Shown: positions 30,309-41,510 of the stretch, one piece after another
Position numbering within the stretch: position 1 is the stretch's first letter
Layout: each line of letters begins with the position of its first letter
Assembly (NCBI RefSeq): GCF_000372725.1
Contig: NW_005202427.1
Span: forward strand, 297,059-361,058
DNA: 64,000 bases
Reading direction: 5' to 3'
Source of the DNA: Emiliania huxleyi CCMP1516
Lineage: Eukaryota > Haptophyta > Isochrysidales > Noelaerhabdaceae
Position numbers and translations under genes: made by a program
The notes under the pieces: model-generated
The model's input: the letters and a program-made list of their open reading frames with translations, nothing else
The model's database searches: none
What the model was told of the DNA's origin: nothing

Positions 30309-30905
30309 ATGCTCCGCGCTGTAGTTGGTAGAAGTCCGTCGGCAATGCTCAGCGCACCAGTCCTACTGTCGAGCCTTCTGCTGCTGCGCGGGTCGGAGGC
30401 CTTCTCGCCCGTGGCGGCCAGAGCAGGCGGCGTCGGGAGCCCGTGCCGCGCTGCTGTACGCCTCGGTTTCTTTGACATGTTCCAAGAGTCGGCCGAGTCC
30501 AAGGCGCGCAAGGAGGCGGAGTGGGAGGCGCAGCAAGCCATGCTTGCGCGGCGCCGCAATCCCGAGGCGATGGAGGCGTACCAGAGCGAGGTGGAGGAGC
30601 GCCGCGCGGAGATTTCATCCAAGGACGCAGAGCTGAAGGAGCTGCAAAAAACGGGAGACATCGAGGCCTGGGAGGCGCTGCGAGCGGAGGGCAAGCTGCA
30701 GGGCTCGGACGAGCTCGAGCGCGAGGCCGGCGAGCGCTCGTGGGGCGGCGAGGGCCTCGTGGCCGAGCGGATAGACACCCGGCTTCCCTTTGTCGACTCG
30801 GGGTACGTGGACGAGTCGGCCCCGTCCTTGCCCGACATGCCCGACCTGCTCGGCGGGCTCAAGGGGCTCTTTGGAGGCGGCGAGGAGAAGAGCGAGCAAC
30901 AGTGA
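30309..30905 (+). CDS. Putative plastid-targeted protein, unknown
   Basis: An intronless 198-residue frame. The N-terminus combines a signal peptide (MLSAPVLLSSLLLLRGSEA) with a following Phe-Ser-Pro-Val-Ala-Ala-Arg stretch. A Phe right after the predicted cleavage site plus a basic, Ala-rich segment is the known two-part leader of proteins sent to secondary red plastids. The mature part starts near RLGFFDMFQESAESKARKEA and is a charged helix-rich domain, then VDSGYVDESAPSLPDMPDLL and a Gly-rich end. I do not recognise the family; algal plastid proteins of this size are common. Two ATGs (codons 1 and 13) are possible. Confidence 0.65.
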   Translation: MLRAVVGRSPSAMLSAPVLLSSLLLLRGSEAFSPVAARAGGVGSPCRAAVRLGFFDMFQESAESKARKEAEWEAQQAMLARRRNPEAMEAYQSEVEERRAEISSKDAELKELQKTGDIEAWEALRAEGKLQGSDELEREAGERSWGGEGLVAERIDTRLPFVDSGYVDESAPSLPDMPDLLGGLKGLFGGGEEKSEQQ

Positions 30906-31012
30906 GATGATGGAGGCGCGGCAGTCCCGTTTTGTGGCGGTAGAGTCCATGTTTCCCATCTGAATCTATGACTATGTCCCGGGGCCCTCTGCCTCTCCGC
31001 CGTCTCTCTCTC

Positions 31013-31065
31013 TTTGTAGAGAGAGATTTTTTAGCAATACCAAACAACTCTAACACTCACACGTC
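31013..31065. repeat. Dispersed repeat family D, copy 1
   Basis: The motif AGAGATTTTTTAGCAATACC followed by AAACAACTCTAACACTCACA and CGT is seen here. It is seen split at 32166-32197 and 32233-32266, and in reverse at 46708-46752. It may mark the edges of an insertion (31.0-32.3 kb). Confidence 0.75.
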
Positions 31066-31109
31066 AGTTGGGGCCTTTTGTTTTTGTTGCTCTTTTCATG
31101 GATTCGTCG

Positions 31110-31330
31110 GAACGCTGCTGGATCTGTGCAGGGTCTAGGAGCACTTGGAGCACTTGGAGTGCAGTCAGTACTCCACATCCAGGGCCGGGGAGCTGAGAAG
31201 CGCACCCAGCGGGCCGGATGATCGGCATCGGGCTACGGGCTAGAGAGCCCTGACCCCTAGCTAGGGGGGGGTGCGCGTTCGCAGGGAAAGGGCCGTACGG
31301 GGTGTGGACCCTGAGTTGACCAGGGGTTGT
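31110..31330 (+). repeat. Dispersed repeat family A, copy
   Basis: It starts with GAGCACTTGGAGCACTTGGA, continues through CCAGGGCCGG and AAGCGCACCCAGCGGGCCGG, and ends near GGTGCGCGTTCGCAGGG. The same order is found at 52985-53130 (+) and 54885-55045 (-). No coding frame is conserved between copies, so it is treated as a transposon-like or satellite-like sequence. Confidence 0.85.
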
Positions 31331-32499
31331 GCGCTGGGCCCTCCTGCTCGGCTCCAGCCAGTAGACAAGTCTTGTCATCAACAGAGTAGAAGGATCTGAC
31401 CTCGGGGCCGATGTGACCAAGCGCTGGTAGCGTGGTTTTACCTCACACCCACGGTCTCACAGTGTGCCGGCAGTCGCCGAGCAGTGTCGCTCACACAAGC
31501 CGCAGCACAAGTGACTGAGGGCCAGTGAGGGCGAGCCCATCGCTGTCACAGCTGTGGCAGCCGCACAGTAGGCTGTGTCAACTGTGCAGAGTGTGTGAGC
31601 AGCAGAGGAGCTGCTCTCCAGGCTTCTGTCGCAAAGAGCTGCATGCCACCGAAAGCGCTGTCGAGGTTCGCCGAGCGCGGCGCAGGTTGAGGGACACCGT
31701 CACCGACGAGCGCGTTGGAGTATTCACTCCGGACAAAGACAGTGGCACGCACACGAGCTGCGGCCGTGCCACTGTCATAGTGGCGAGGCGCGGGACCGTC
31801 TGTGGCGAAGTGGGTCGCGTCCCTCGATTTCCTCAACTCACGGTCCGCTCCCTCTATAAGGGTAAACACGGGTCTCCGAGGGTTGGCTCCGCGCTCCGGG
31901 TTTCCCCTAGCAGCAGACCGCCCCCTCTACTCGGAGCTATAATGAACACCAGACATGCACACGACACGCACTCTCACACGACGTCACCGCTCAGGGCCCC
32001 TTCGCGCGGGGTCCCCATCCCCACTCCGGAGGAGGCTCCCCTCTCCTCTGAGTTCTTCCTCTTGTTCGCCTTCCGTCTAGGTAGAGAATTTCTGTTTATT
32101 TTCAGAAGGAACGGTTCAATCGGTGTACGGTGGCCATGTATGTGTGTGTGGCCTGTGGCGCGCGATGCGGAGAGAGAGATTTTTAGCAATACCTTAAAGA
32201 GAGGTTACATACAGGCGTGTAAGGTCCGTTAGCCAATACCAAACAACTCTAACACTCACACGTCATTGTTTTGCGATGCGGTGACACAAAAACGACAAAC
32301 ATGAAACAAAAACGACCGACACGTTGTCGATGTCGTTGAGAGAGAGATTTTTTTCTTCTTGAGATTTTTGAAAACCCACAAGAAATCACGACTCTCACAG
32401 TGATTTGGGCTCGGCAGCTTGTCAGCCCGTCACGTTGACACGCACGACACAAAAACGCTCCAGCCTCAAAAAGATCTGTCTCTCCTTCTCTCTCTCTCT
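31331..32499. other. Repeat-rich spacer before the PLC gene
   Basis: No gene is supported. It holds the second part of family A (31855-32050: ACACGGGTCTCCGAGGGTTG to CGGAGCTATAATG), two parts of family D, and A/T-richer sequence with CGACA repeats at about 32290-32340. Frames here are short and unsupported. Confidence 0.6.
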
Positions 32500-32568
32500 G
32501 TTAGACCTAAAGGTCGGCGCCGGCAAAAGGTGGCCTAGTTGGTCGAAGCGCCGACCTTTAGGTCTAAC
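32500..32568. repeat. Perfect 21-bp hairpin
   Basis: Arms 32500-32520 (GTTAGACCTAAAGGTCGGCG, plus C) and 32548-32568 are exact reverse complements around a 27-base loop. The fold is about 69 bases long, the size of a small-RNA precursor, but it could also be a miniature foldback element. It lies 270 bases before the PLC start codon. A loop segment resembles the D-arm of a tRNA, but no acceptor or T-arm follows. Confidence 0.8.
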
Positions 32569-32841
32569 ACTCTCTTCATGCAACAACCTGCTCCACGAGA
32601 CCTGAGACCTCCCGCCTCCCCCACAGTCCCCCACCAAGTCGTACGCGCTGTCACACGAAGACTGTCATGAGGAAAAGAGTAAAACCGTTACATGATAAAA
32701 AAAGGCAAGGAGGTGGGCGCGGTGGGACTAAACAACGGCGTATCCACTACATCGTGCGGCCCTACACCTTGGAACCCCTGCTCGTTCACCACTGCCTTCA
32801 CCTCCCTCTCCTGCTCCTGACGGAGCGATCGGTGCCATCGT

Positions 32842-35800
32842 ATGGTCTCCAATCTCAGCGAGAGTGACCTCTATAGCTGGCTCCGTTCTCTCGACACTGA
32901 GTCGCGCGCTCGGTTGCTACGGTCGCTCTCCACGCTCGAGCAGCAGCAGCCCAGCGAGCAGCAGCCCAGCAGCAGCAGCGAGCCGCAGTTTGCGGCACAG
33001 CCAGCGTGCAGTCAGGACCTCCAGCTGGGAGCCGAGCCTCCGCCTGAAGCGGGCAGGCCGGCTGGCCCGCTGCAGCCGCCGCCACCGCCGCCGCTCCCGC
33101 TTCGAGTGGTGCCGCAAGCGCAGGCGCCGTCCGATGGGGAAGAGCCTGGGGAGCCGAGCGATGGCCTCCTTCCGCGCAGGGTGCGCTTCGGTGATCGCAT
33201 TCTCGAGGGAGCCGCCGCCGCGGCAGCCGCCGCCGCCGCAGCTGCCGCCTCCCTCACTTCATATCGCGGTTCGCCTCCAGAAGGTTCGGCGCCGCCAGAG
33301 GACGCGTGCGCCGCGCTAGAGGCCGTCATCGTCGACGTCGATCCCGCGGCAGACACGGCTCCCGAGGCTGCGACCGCGGAGGCGGCGCCGCTTGCCGCCC
33401 CGGCAGGCTTGCCGCTACCCACGGCGATTCCACCGCTGCCGCAGCCGGCTTCGCCATTGCAGAGGCCGCCGCTGGTGCCGCCGCCGCCGCCTCCTCCGCC
33501 GCCTCCGCAGCCGCAGCCGCAGCAGGGCCAGCCGTCGGGACAGCAGCAGGGTCAGCCGTGGGGACAGCAGCAGGGGCAGCAGCAAGGGCAGCAGCAAGGG
33601 CAGCAGCAAGAGCAGCAGCGGGGGCAGCAGCAAGGGCAGCAGCAGGGGCAGCAGCAGGGGGTCGAGGCAGAGGGCTCCTCGTCGGAGCCCTCCTGCGCTA
33701 GCGCCAGCGGCTGGCTCTCGCAGTCCGCCCCGAGCAGGCTCGCCCTCGACCGAGGCGCCGGAGGAAGAGGCAGCAGCACGACGATGTCGCAGATGCGGTA
33801 CCTGGACCCGGCCGACCCCGAGGCGCCGCTGCGCGAGGTGTGGGGCCCCGTCCCCCGGCCGGTCGACCAGCTGTGGCAGCTCAACAGCTCGGCCGAGCTC
33901 GTCCTCTTTGCGCTCACTTGCGTCCTCCACCTCGCTACCATCTGCGCCGCCGTCGGCCTCGGGTTCGGGCGCGAGGCGGTGCCGGCGCAGGAGGACTACT
34001 TCGGGTGCAGCGGCAACATCAGCGGGCTCGTGGGCGAGGAGCACGTCGCCGCCGCCGCCGCCGCCGCCGTCGACATGATCCTCTCGCGCGCCCTCCTCGC
34101 CGAGGCCTTTCTGATGGCTGCGTGCCTCACCTTCCTCGCCACGCGGCGCTGCTCGGCCGCCCTCGCGATGGGCGTGCTCGGGTGACGGGCCACTGCCCCT
34201 CTGCGGCGCGCGCCCCGCCCCTCGGCGGTCCACGCCCCTCGCTGCAACCGTGCAGGTGGCACATCCTGCAGTACACGCCCGCGGCGCTCGCGTCGTCGTC
34301 GCACCCAGACGCGCTCTGCGACCTCGTGCTGCGGCGCGAGCGGGCGGCGCGTGCTCCGGCCAGCGAGGGGTGGTGCTTCACGGCGCTGGCTGTGAGCAGG
34401 TGGGAGCTGGTTGCGTACGGAGAGCTCTCCCTCTCCCTCGACGGCTACATGTGGGTGCTCACCCTCCTCCCGCTCCTCGCCTCGTGCGTGCTTCTCTCGC
34501 TGCTGCTGGTGCGCCTCGCCCACACAACCACTCCTCCGCACACGAGCCGCCACCCCTCCCCCCCTGCCCCCTCCCTCGGCCCCCCTGCCTCGCCCGCTCC
34601 CCCCCTCCGCCTCAGCCCCCGCGCCCCACCGCTTCCTCCACCCGCCACACATCAACACACCACACACGCACACGCCCCGCCCGCTCCGCGCCAGGTGCGC
34701 CTCCGCGTCGCCAAGGCGACGGAGGCGATGCGCATCGCCGAGCTGCGACTCCGCTCCTCGTCGCGCGAGTCGCAGCTCTCGGTTCCTTCGTCGACGGTCC
34801 GCATGAAGCGCGCCATCCGCACGTCGGACGCGCTCGCCGCCGCCGACTTTTGCTCGGCGGTCACCGCTTGCTTCACGGCCGCCGCGCCGCTGCTGCTGCC
34901 GCAGCTGCCGTCGCTCCGCTGCGAGCAGAGCCTGTACTCGCCGTCGCACGAGTGCCCCGACGGCGGGAGGGCGGGCGTCGGCCTCTCCCTCGCGCTGGTG
35001 CTCGCCTACTACCCCCTCCTCCTTCTCCTCAACGCACGGTTGCGGGGAGGGTTCGGCGGGGCGAGGCGTCCCATGCCGTTCGGCCGGGTCGCCGTCGCGG
35101 TCGCCCTCCTCGCCGCGCTCGGCGCGAGGGCGAGCCTGCTCGTCCTGCTGCCGGTGACGCTGCTCAACGTGCTCTCCACGGTGCTGCAGGCCCTCTCCGC
35201 CGCCGCCACGCTGCACATGTTCCGCTCCGTGCGCGCCGCCTCGCGCTCGCAGCTGCGCGCGCTGCGGAACATCCGAAACGGCACTTTCCACCCGGTGCCG
35301 CTTCGCTTCCAGTCAGTGCTGCGTGTCAAGGACGCGTCCGACATCGAGGCGCTGCTGCGCGGCTGCACCGCCGTCCGCGTCGACGGCGTCGTCGTACGCC
35401 GCGTGCCGACCCGGCGCGAGCGCGCCGCGGCGAGCTGCGCGCGCGTGCGGGCGCGGCTCGGCCAGTCCGCGTGCGGCGGCTGGCTGCTGCGCGTGCCCGC
35501 GCGCGTCGGGGAGGCGCTGCTGAGCGCCCTGGGCTGCCTCTGTTGCTGCTGCCCGACGCCCGTCCGCGCCACCGCCCGCGCCGCCCGCTCCTCCCTCGGC
35601 CGGCTGCTCGGCGGCGGGAGGCCCGCACCGCGCGGCGGCGACTCCTTCCACAGCAGCGTCGACTCGGAGCAGGGGCTCGGCAGCTCGTCCGAGGGCCGGC
35701 GGCGCGGCGCGGCCAAGCCGAGCGAGCTGTCGATCCTCCCGTCGAGCGAGCGCCAAGTGCTGGTGCAGCTCTCGTCCGACCTCGCCACGATCAACATCTG

Positions 35801-38800
35801 CTGCCCCTCGGGCCACCGCGCCGGCGCGCGGCTGCTGCGTGACGGGCACGAGGTGGCCGCACCCCTGCCCGGCTCGCCCCGACGCGGCGCCACACAGTCG
35901 CACCGACGCTCCACCGGCCACGCCGCCTCGCTCGCAGGTGATGCCCTTCCGGCTCGAGTCCGCCTCGCGCGTCACGAGTGCGCTCGCCACGCCCGGCACC
36001 ACCAGCCCTCGCGTCGCAATCTCCTTCCGCCAGTCGGGCCAGCTCCCCTCCTTCACCGCGCTCCTCGAGTTCTCCAAGCCGGCCGAGGCCGCGCCGTGGC
36101 TCGCGCTGGGCAGGCTGCTCGAGGCGCCGCCCGACGTGCTGCCGCGGCGGTGGCGCGCCCTCTACCTGCGCGCCTTCACCGCCTCGTGCAGCCAGCCCGC
36201 CCTCGGCCTCGTCGTGCCGGTCGAGCTGGACGCCTTCCTCCGCCGGCTCAACCTCGACCCGCAGGCGGCTCGGCCGCCGCCCTCGGCGCCGCGCGCCCGC
36301 ACGCCGGGGCCCGTGACACGTCCACCCGCCCTCGACCCGCGCAGGTGGTCCTGTCGCACGAGCACGACCAGCGCGGGGCGGAGCAGCCGCCGCTCTCCGC
36401 GCTGGTCGGCTTCACGCGTGCATGCTCGCTGCTCCGCCCCGTCGCGCGCTGCCGCCGGCTCGACGACGAGCTGAAGAGCCTCGGGCAGCCGCCGCCGCGA
36501 TCGCTGAGCAAGGCGGCCGCCCTCCTCGCGCCGGAGGCCCCCTGCCTCCGTCTCTGAGCACGCCTCGTTGGTTCGCAGGAGGCCTTCCTCAGGCTCATGC
36601 GCGCCTTGCGCCGGCCGCTCGGGCCCGCCGACGTGAGGCCGGACGCCGCCGAGGTGCCGCCCGAGGGGAGGAGCGCGAGGCGGGAGGCGGGGCGGGAGTG
36701 CGCTGCAGCGTGTGTCGCGGTGGCCGTAGGCGGATCGGCGCCGGAGGTGCGAGCAGGGGCGCCGCACGCTCCCGGACAGCGACGACGAGAGCCGCCGCTC
36801 GCTCGGCTCGCGGTATAGCGGCTCCGGCCGCTTCGGCTCGAGCCGCTTCTCTCTGCTGTGGGAGCGGCCGGAGCAGCACTCTGAGACGCGCGTGGCGCGG
36901 GGCGGCTCGCACGAGAACCTCTTCTCGAGCTGGTCGGGGCTCGGCCGCCGCAGGGCCACCACGGAGCAGGTCAAGTGCAGCTTGGGCCGCGAGGAGATTG
37001 ACAAGATCGTCAAGCCGGGCGCGACCGAGGCGGAGGCACGCGGGGCGATCGCGCTTGAGCAAATCCTGAAGAAGGAGCGCTTCACACAGCCGGAGGAGGG
37101 CGGCGTCGCTCTGAAGACACGCCGTTTACACCTAGCGCGCTGTGAGCAGGAGCTCGTCCTCGCGAAGGGCCGCTCCATGTCCTTTACGTCGCACGCGTCC
37201 GGCGGCTCGAGCGACGAGGAGCTCGACGAGTCGTCAAAGCTGAGCGAGAGGACGGAATCAGTGGCCTCGAGGAGCGGCGAGGCGTCGCGGTCGGCCGAGC
37301 GGCGCGAGAGGGCCGGCCTGGCAGGCATGATCGGTGCGTCCCTCCGGTCGCTGGTCCCGCCCCTCTCGCCGGCCAAGCCTGCGGCGCCGCGGCGGCAGCG
37401 GTCGCACGACGGCGCGGCGGCCGAGATTGCACTCGCTGACATCGCGGAGGCGGCGCCGGCGCCGGCGAGGCCGCCGACGCGGGTCGCTCCTCCCCGGAGG
37501 CAGCGGTCGTACGACTCAGTCGCGGGCGGGCTGACCTCCAGCCTCCCTCTCGTCGTCAGCCGCCACCGCCGGCAGGCGTCCGACTCCGACCTGTGCGGCA
37601 GCGGCGGGAGCGAGGGACACCGCGGGCTCGCGGGGAGCGGCACAGCCCCGCGGCGGCACCAGCGGCAGCTCTCGTGGAACGCCCCCCTGCGGCGGCTGGG
37701 GCACCCCGGGGGAGGCACCCCGCCGCAGCTCGAGGTGCAGCTCCCGGGAGAGAGCCTTGCGCGGCGCCGCTCGTCGGAGCTGTCCGCTTCTCTGCCCGAT
37801 GGCGGGCGGGCCCAGGCCCTCTTCGGCGCCGTGACCGCCATACAGTCCTTTCGCTCGCGCATCCGCGTGAGCCAGCTCTCGCCCGAGCAGGCCCGCGGGT
37901 CGGACACCGGCTCGGCGCTCAGCGCGCACGGCCACCGGCGGGCCAGGCCGCGGGGCCAGGCGACGGCGGTGGCGCGGGCCGGTCAGGAGGGGGACGCGGA
38001 GGCGCGCGCCGCGTTCGAGGCGTACGCTACGCGGGTCAACGGGGCGCTCCGCCTCTCCCGCGACGAGCTGCTCGGCGTCGTGTCGGACCCGGAGCTCAAC
38101 GGCGCGGTGCACCCGCGCGAGAGCGCCGTGTGGCACGACATGACCCAGCCGCTCTCGTCGTACCTCATCTTCACGTCGCACAACACGTACCTCGTCGGAG
38201 AGCAGGCGAGACACAGCCGAGGTCTAGCCGAGAGGTGGCCCTCGGAGCATTGTCCCTCGAAGCTGACCCATCCGTCCACCCCCGCCCCCTCTCGCCGCGC
38301 CCCGGACTTATTGGAGCGCGCGACCCAGCACGCGTGCCACGGCCCCCGGCACGGCATCAACCCCCCCCCCCTCTCCCGCTCTCCCCCTCACCCCAGGTCG
38401 TGGGCCTCTCCCTCGCCGCCGCCTACTCGCGCGCCATCGCAATGGGCTGCCGCTGCGTCGAGCTCGACTGCTGGGACGGCGGAGCGCCCTCGTATGAGCC
38501 GATCCTGACGCACGGCAAGACGCTCACCTCCAACATCAAGGCGCGCGACGCGATCGCCACCATCGCCGCGGCGTACGAGGCGCTGCCTCCCGCCGCGCGC
38601 ACGCCGCTCGTGCTGTCGCTCGAGATGCACTGCACGCCGCCGCAGCAAGTCAAGCTCGCCGAGCTCTTCAAGGCGGCGCTCGGGGAGCGGCTGCTCCCGC
38701 CGGGCGACGGCGTGCTGCGCTCGCCCCTCGAGCTGATGGGCCGCATCCTCCTCAAGGGGCGGGTCGTCCCCACCACCCACCCCGCCTTCAAGGGCTCCTC

Positions 38801-41403
38801 CGCCGCCGCCGCGCTGCCGCCGCGGCCCGCCGCGCAGGGCTCGTCCGAGGACGCCGCCCCCGCGGCGTGCGACGCGCACGCGTCGGTGCGCCAGCTCTCA
38901 AACGTCTTTGCGCCGCAGCGGTCCGAGTCGGGGCTCAGCATCGGGTCGCTGCAGCGCGGCGAGTCGAGCAGTTCCAACGGGACGGCCGCCGGCTCGGCTG
39001 CCGGCTCGCTGCAGCGCGCCGACTCGAAGGCCTCCGTCGCCGGCTCGCTGCAGCGAGGCGAGTCGGCCGGCTCGGTCGCCGCCTCGCTGCCGCGCGACGA
39101 GTCGAGGGACTCGGTCGTGGGCCCGCTGCAGCGAGGCGAGTCGGCGCCGGTGATCGGCTCGCTGCAGCGAGGCGAGTCCACCAGCTCGGTCTACTCCGAC
39201 TACTCCGTCGGCACGGCCGCGTGCTCCAACTACTCGGGCACGACCGCCGACTCGCCGCGCCACCGCGACGGCTCGCCCGAGCGCCGGGCCGCAGCAGCGG
39301 GGGTGGGCGACGGCAAGCGGCGGCCGCGGAGGCCGCGGCCGCGCGGCGCGTCTCGCGTGTGCAGCAAGGCGTCTGCGGCCCTCTCCTACCTCTCCACGGC
39401 GGGCCGCTCGGCGGCGGGCGGCGGCGGCAGCGGCAGCACGGTGCACTCGGGCCGGCTGAGCATGGTCTCCTTCGACGACGCTGCGCCGGTGAGCCGGAGC
39501 TTCTTTGTGCAGCTCCGCTCGTGCGACGGCGCCCGGCCGCAGCTGTGGCTCCACGGCGAGCGGCGGGCCGAGCTTGCTGCCGGCGGGCAGGCCGCCCCCC
39601 CCGAGGGCGAGCAGCAGGAGGCCGGCCCGCGGGGCGACGCCAAGGGCGGCGGGCTGCCGGAGACTGCCGACGCGCTGCTGTCGGAGGTGTCTGCCGTCGG
39701 CCCGCTCCCGTCGGGCCCGGCCGCCGCGGTGGCCGCCGCCGCGGCCGCCGTCGAGGAGCAGCCCGAGCTGCTCGAGGTGACGACGCAGGCGACGGCGAGC
39801 GGCCGCCACCTCAGCGTCGTCTACCTCGACGACGCGGCGAGTGGGCGGGCCGAGGAGAACGCCGAGCCGGCCGGCGGCGCCACAGCGAGTGGGTCGAGCG
39901 CGCCGCGGTTCCTAGACGCGGTCGGGTCAAAGCACTGCGTGTTTGAGGCCCCGAGCGAGGCGGCGGCGGCCGAGTGGGCCGCGGTCATCAACGACGAGCT
40001 CTGGCGTTCGGAGCAGTTCAAAGGGCTCAACCGCGACCGCATCTCGCCCGACCTGTCCGAGATCACCCACCTCGCTTCGCGCAAGCTGGCCGCCGCGCCG
40101 GGCCACACGTGGCAGCCGACGCAGATGTGCTCCATCAACGAGCGCGAGGCGACCCGGCTGCTGCGCGAGCTCGACTCGGAGCAGATCGTCTCGATCAACC
40201 GGACGCGCCTCTGCCGCGTCTACCCGCACTACTCGCGCTACGCGAGCGACAATGTGCGCGTCCGCCGCCGCACACGCAGCGCCGCCGCACATGCAGTGCC
40301 GCCGCGTTGCCGCCACGCGTGCGCCGGCCCCGCTGCGGCTCCATCCCCCCCTACCCCTCCCCTCCCCCTCCACTCTCCCCTCGCGGCAGGTCGAGCCGGA
40401 GCTCTTCGCCAACCTGTCCGCCTCCGGCTTCCAGATGGTCGCCCTCAACCTTCAGACCCCCGACGACGCCTTCGTCTACGCCTCCGCGCTCTTCAGCCAG
40501 AATGGCGGCTGCGGCTACCTGCTCGCTCCGCCGCGCTCCACCGGCCTCGCGCTGCGCGTCTCGCTGCTCTCGGCGCGCCACGTGCCAAAGGTTGGCGAGG
40601 GGCGCGTGGCCGAGCCGCCTCCTCCGTGGCACGGCAGCGTGCCGCGGCTCGACACAAAGAGCGAGCCGCCCTCCGGCGCCACGGAGGCTGCGGACGTGTA
40701 CGTCACGATGCAGGTCATCGGGCCGGGCTTCTGCTGCGCCGTCAACCGCAGCGTCGCCGAGGGGCCGGGCGAGGCGGCAGACACCGACGCCGTCGCGAGG
40801 CTGAGGGGCCTGCAGCGGTGCGTGTGGCGCTCCTCGACCGTGCTCGGCAACGGCTTCAACGCCGAGTGGGGTGTCGCGCACGCGGACGAGGAGGGGCGCG
40901 CGGGCGCGGGCGGCGCGCCGCGCGCTGCCGCGGCCGAGGAGGCCGAGGTGCTCGCGTCTCGGCCCGAGCTGTCCGTGCTGCGTGTGTGCGTGTGGTCCGC
41001 GTCGTCGGCGCCCCTCAGCGCCTCCAACGGAGTGCCGGCCGAGTGGCTCGCGCCGTCGACCCTGCCGAGCCTTAAGGAGGTGGCGCAGAGCTCGGACACG
41101 CTGCTGGCGTACGCCGCCGTGCCGCTGCTCTCGCTGCGCGGCGGCGTGCGCGCCCTGAAGATGATGCACCCGAGGGGCGAGCCGATCGAGCTGTGCTCCG
41201 TCCTCTGCGACATCTCCCTCGCCGACGACGCCGTCCCCTTTGACGACCTCTCGGGGGCGGGGTCGACCCCGCCGAGCGCGCTCGTCCCGGCGCGAAGTGG
41301 CAAATCGCTCCTGCGCAAGTTCATCATGCGCAGGGGCACATCGTCATCCACGTTATCGTCCTGCTCCGGTGGAGCAGCGGTCGCTCCTGCCGCCGAGGCT
41401 TGA
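32842..41403 (+). CDS. PI-specific phospholipase C with N-terminal multi-span membrane domain
   Basis: Nine exons give about 2,546 residues: 32842-34181, 34256-34508, 34695-35852, 35938-36264, 36345-36512, 36579-36653, 36757-38205, 38397-40253, 40390-41403. Introns 4, 5 and 7 start GC; the rest GT. Residues 1-350 are low complexity (Pro, and QQQG repeats). About five or six hydrophobic spans follow to about 720. The PI-PLC X box begins HDMTQPLSSYLIFTSHNTYL (catalytic His) and, after the intron, GCRCVELDCWDGG and THGKTLTSNIKARD (second His). A linker of about 450 residues has SLQRGES repeats and PH-like FLDAVGSKHCVFEAPSEAAA. The Y box (QMCSINEREATRLLREL ... FQMVALNLQT) and a C2 domain (NGFNAEW, YAAVPLLSLRGGVRALKM) close it. 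PI-PLC splits PIP2 into IP3 and diacylglycerol. Joining the N-terminal third to the PLC rests on uninterrupted splicing only; exon 6 is the weakest. Confidence 0.82.
33530..33663. repeat. CAGCAGGGG-type coding minisatellite
   Basis: Units of about 12 bases (CAGCAGGGGCAG and variants) repeat about ten times inside exon 1 of the PLC gene and encode a Gln/Gly-rich tract. Length variation between strains would be expected. Confidence 0.85.
38937..39185 (+). repeat. SLQRGES coding repeat in the PLC X-Y linker
   Basis: Seven imperfect units of about 36 bases encode (G/A)SLQRGES-like segments between the catalytic halves of the PLC. Ser/Arg context (RxxS-like) suggests possible phosphorylation sites. 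In animal PLCs the X-Y linker is autoinhibitory. Confidence 0.8.
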
Positions 41404-41510
41404 GCTTGTCTGTAGTCTACGTATCCGACTCTCCTGCATATTTCGGGTTCGCATGGTGTGTGTGTGTGATAGAAAATAACATTAGGTCTCTAAACTGCCG
41501 AACGTGGTGA

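Noticed and set aside
32521..32570. Possible tRNA half (GGTGGCCTAGTTGGTCGAAG)
   Set aside because: It looks like a D-arm, but the sequence is the loop of a perfect hairpin and the remaining tRNA parts are absent.
37593..41075. Single 1,160-codon unspliced frame in the PLC gene as the real protein
   Set aside because: Only its middle (38397-40253) is in the PLC frame. The ends are Arg-rich and out of frame with the X-box start, Y-box end and C2 domain.
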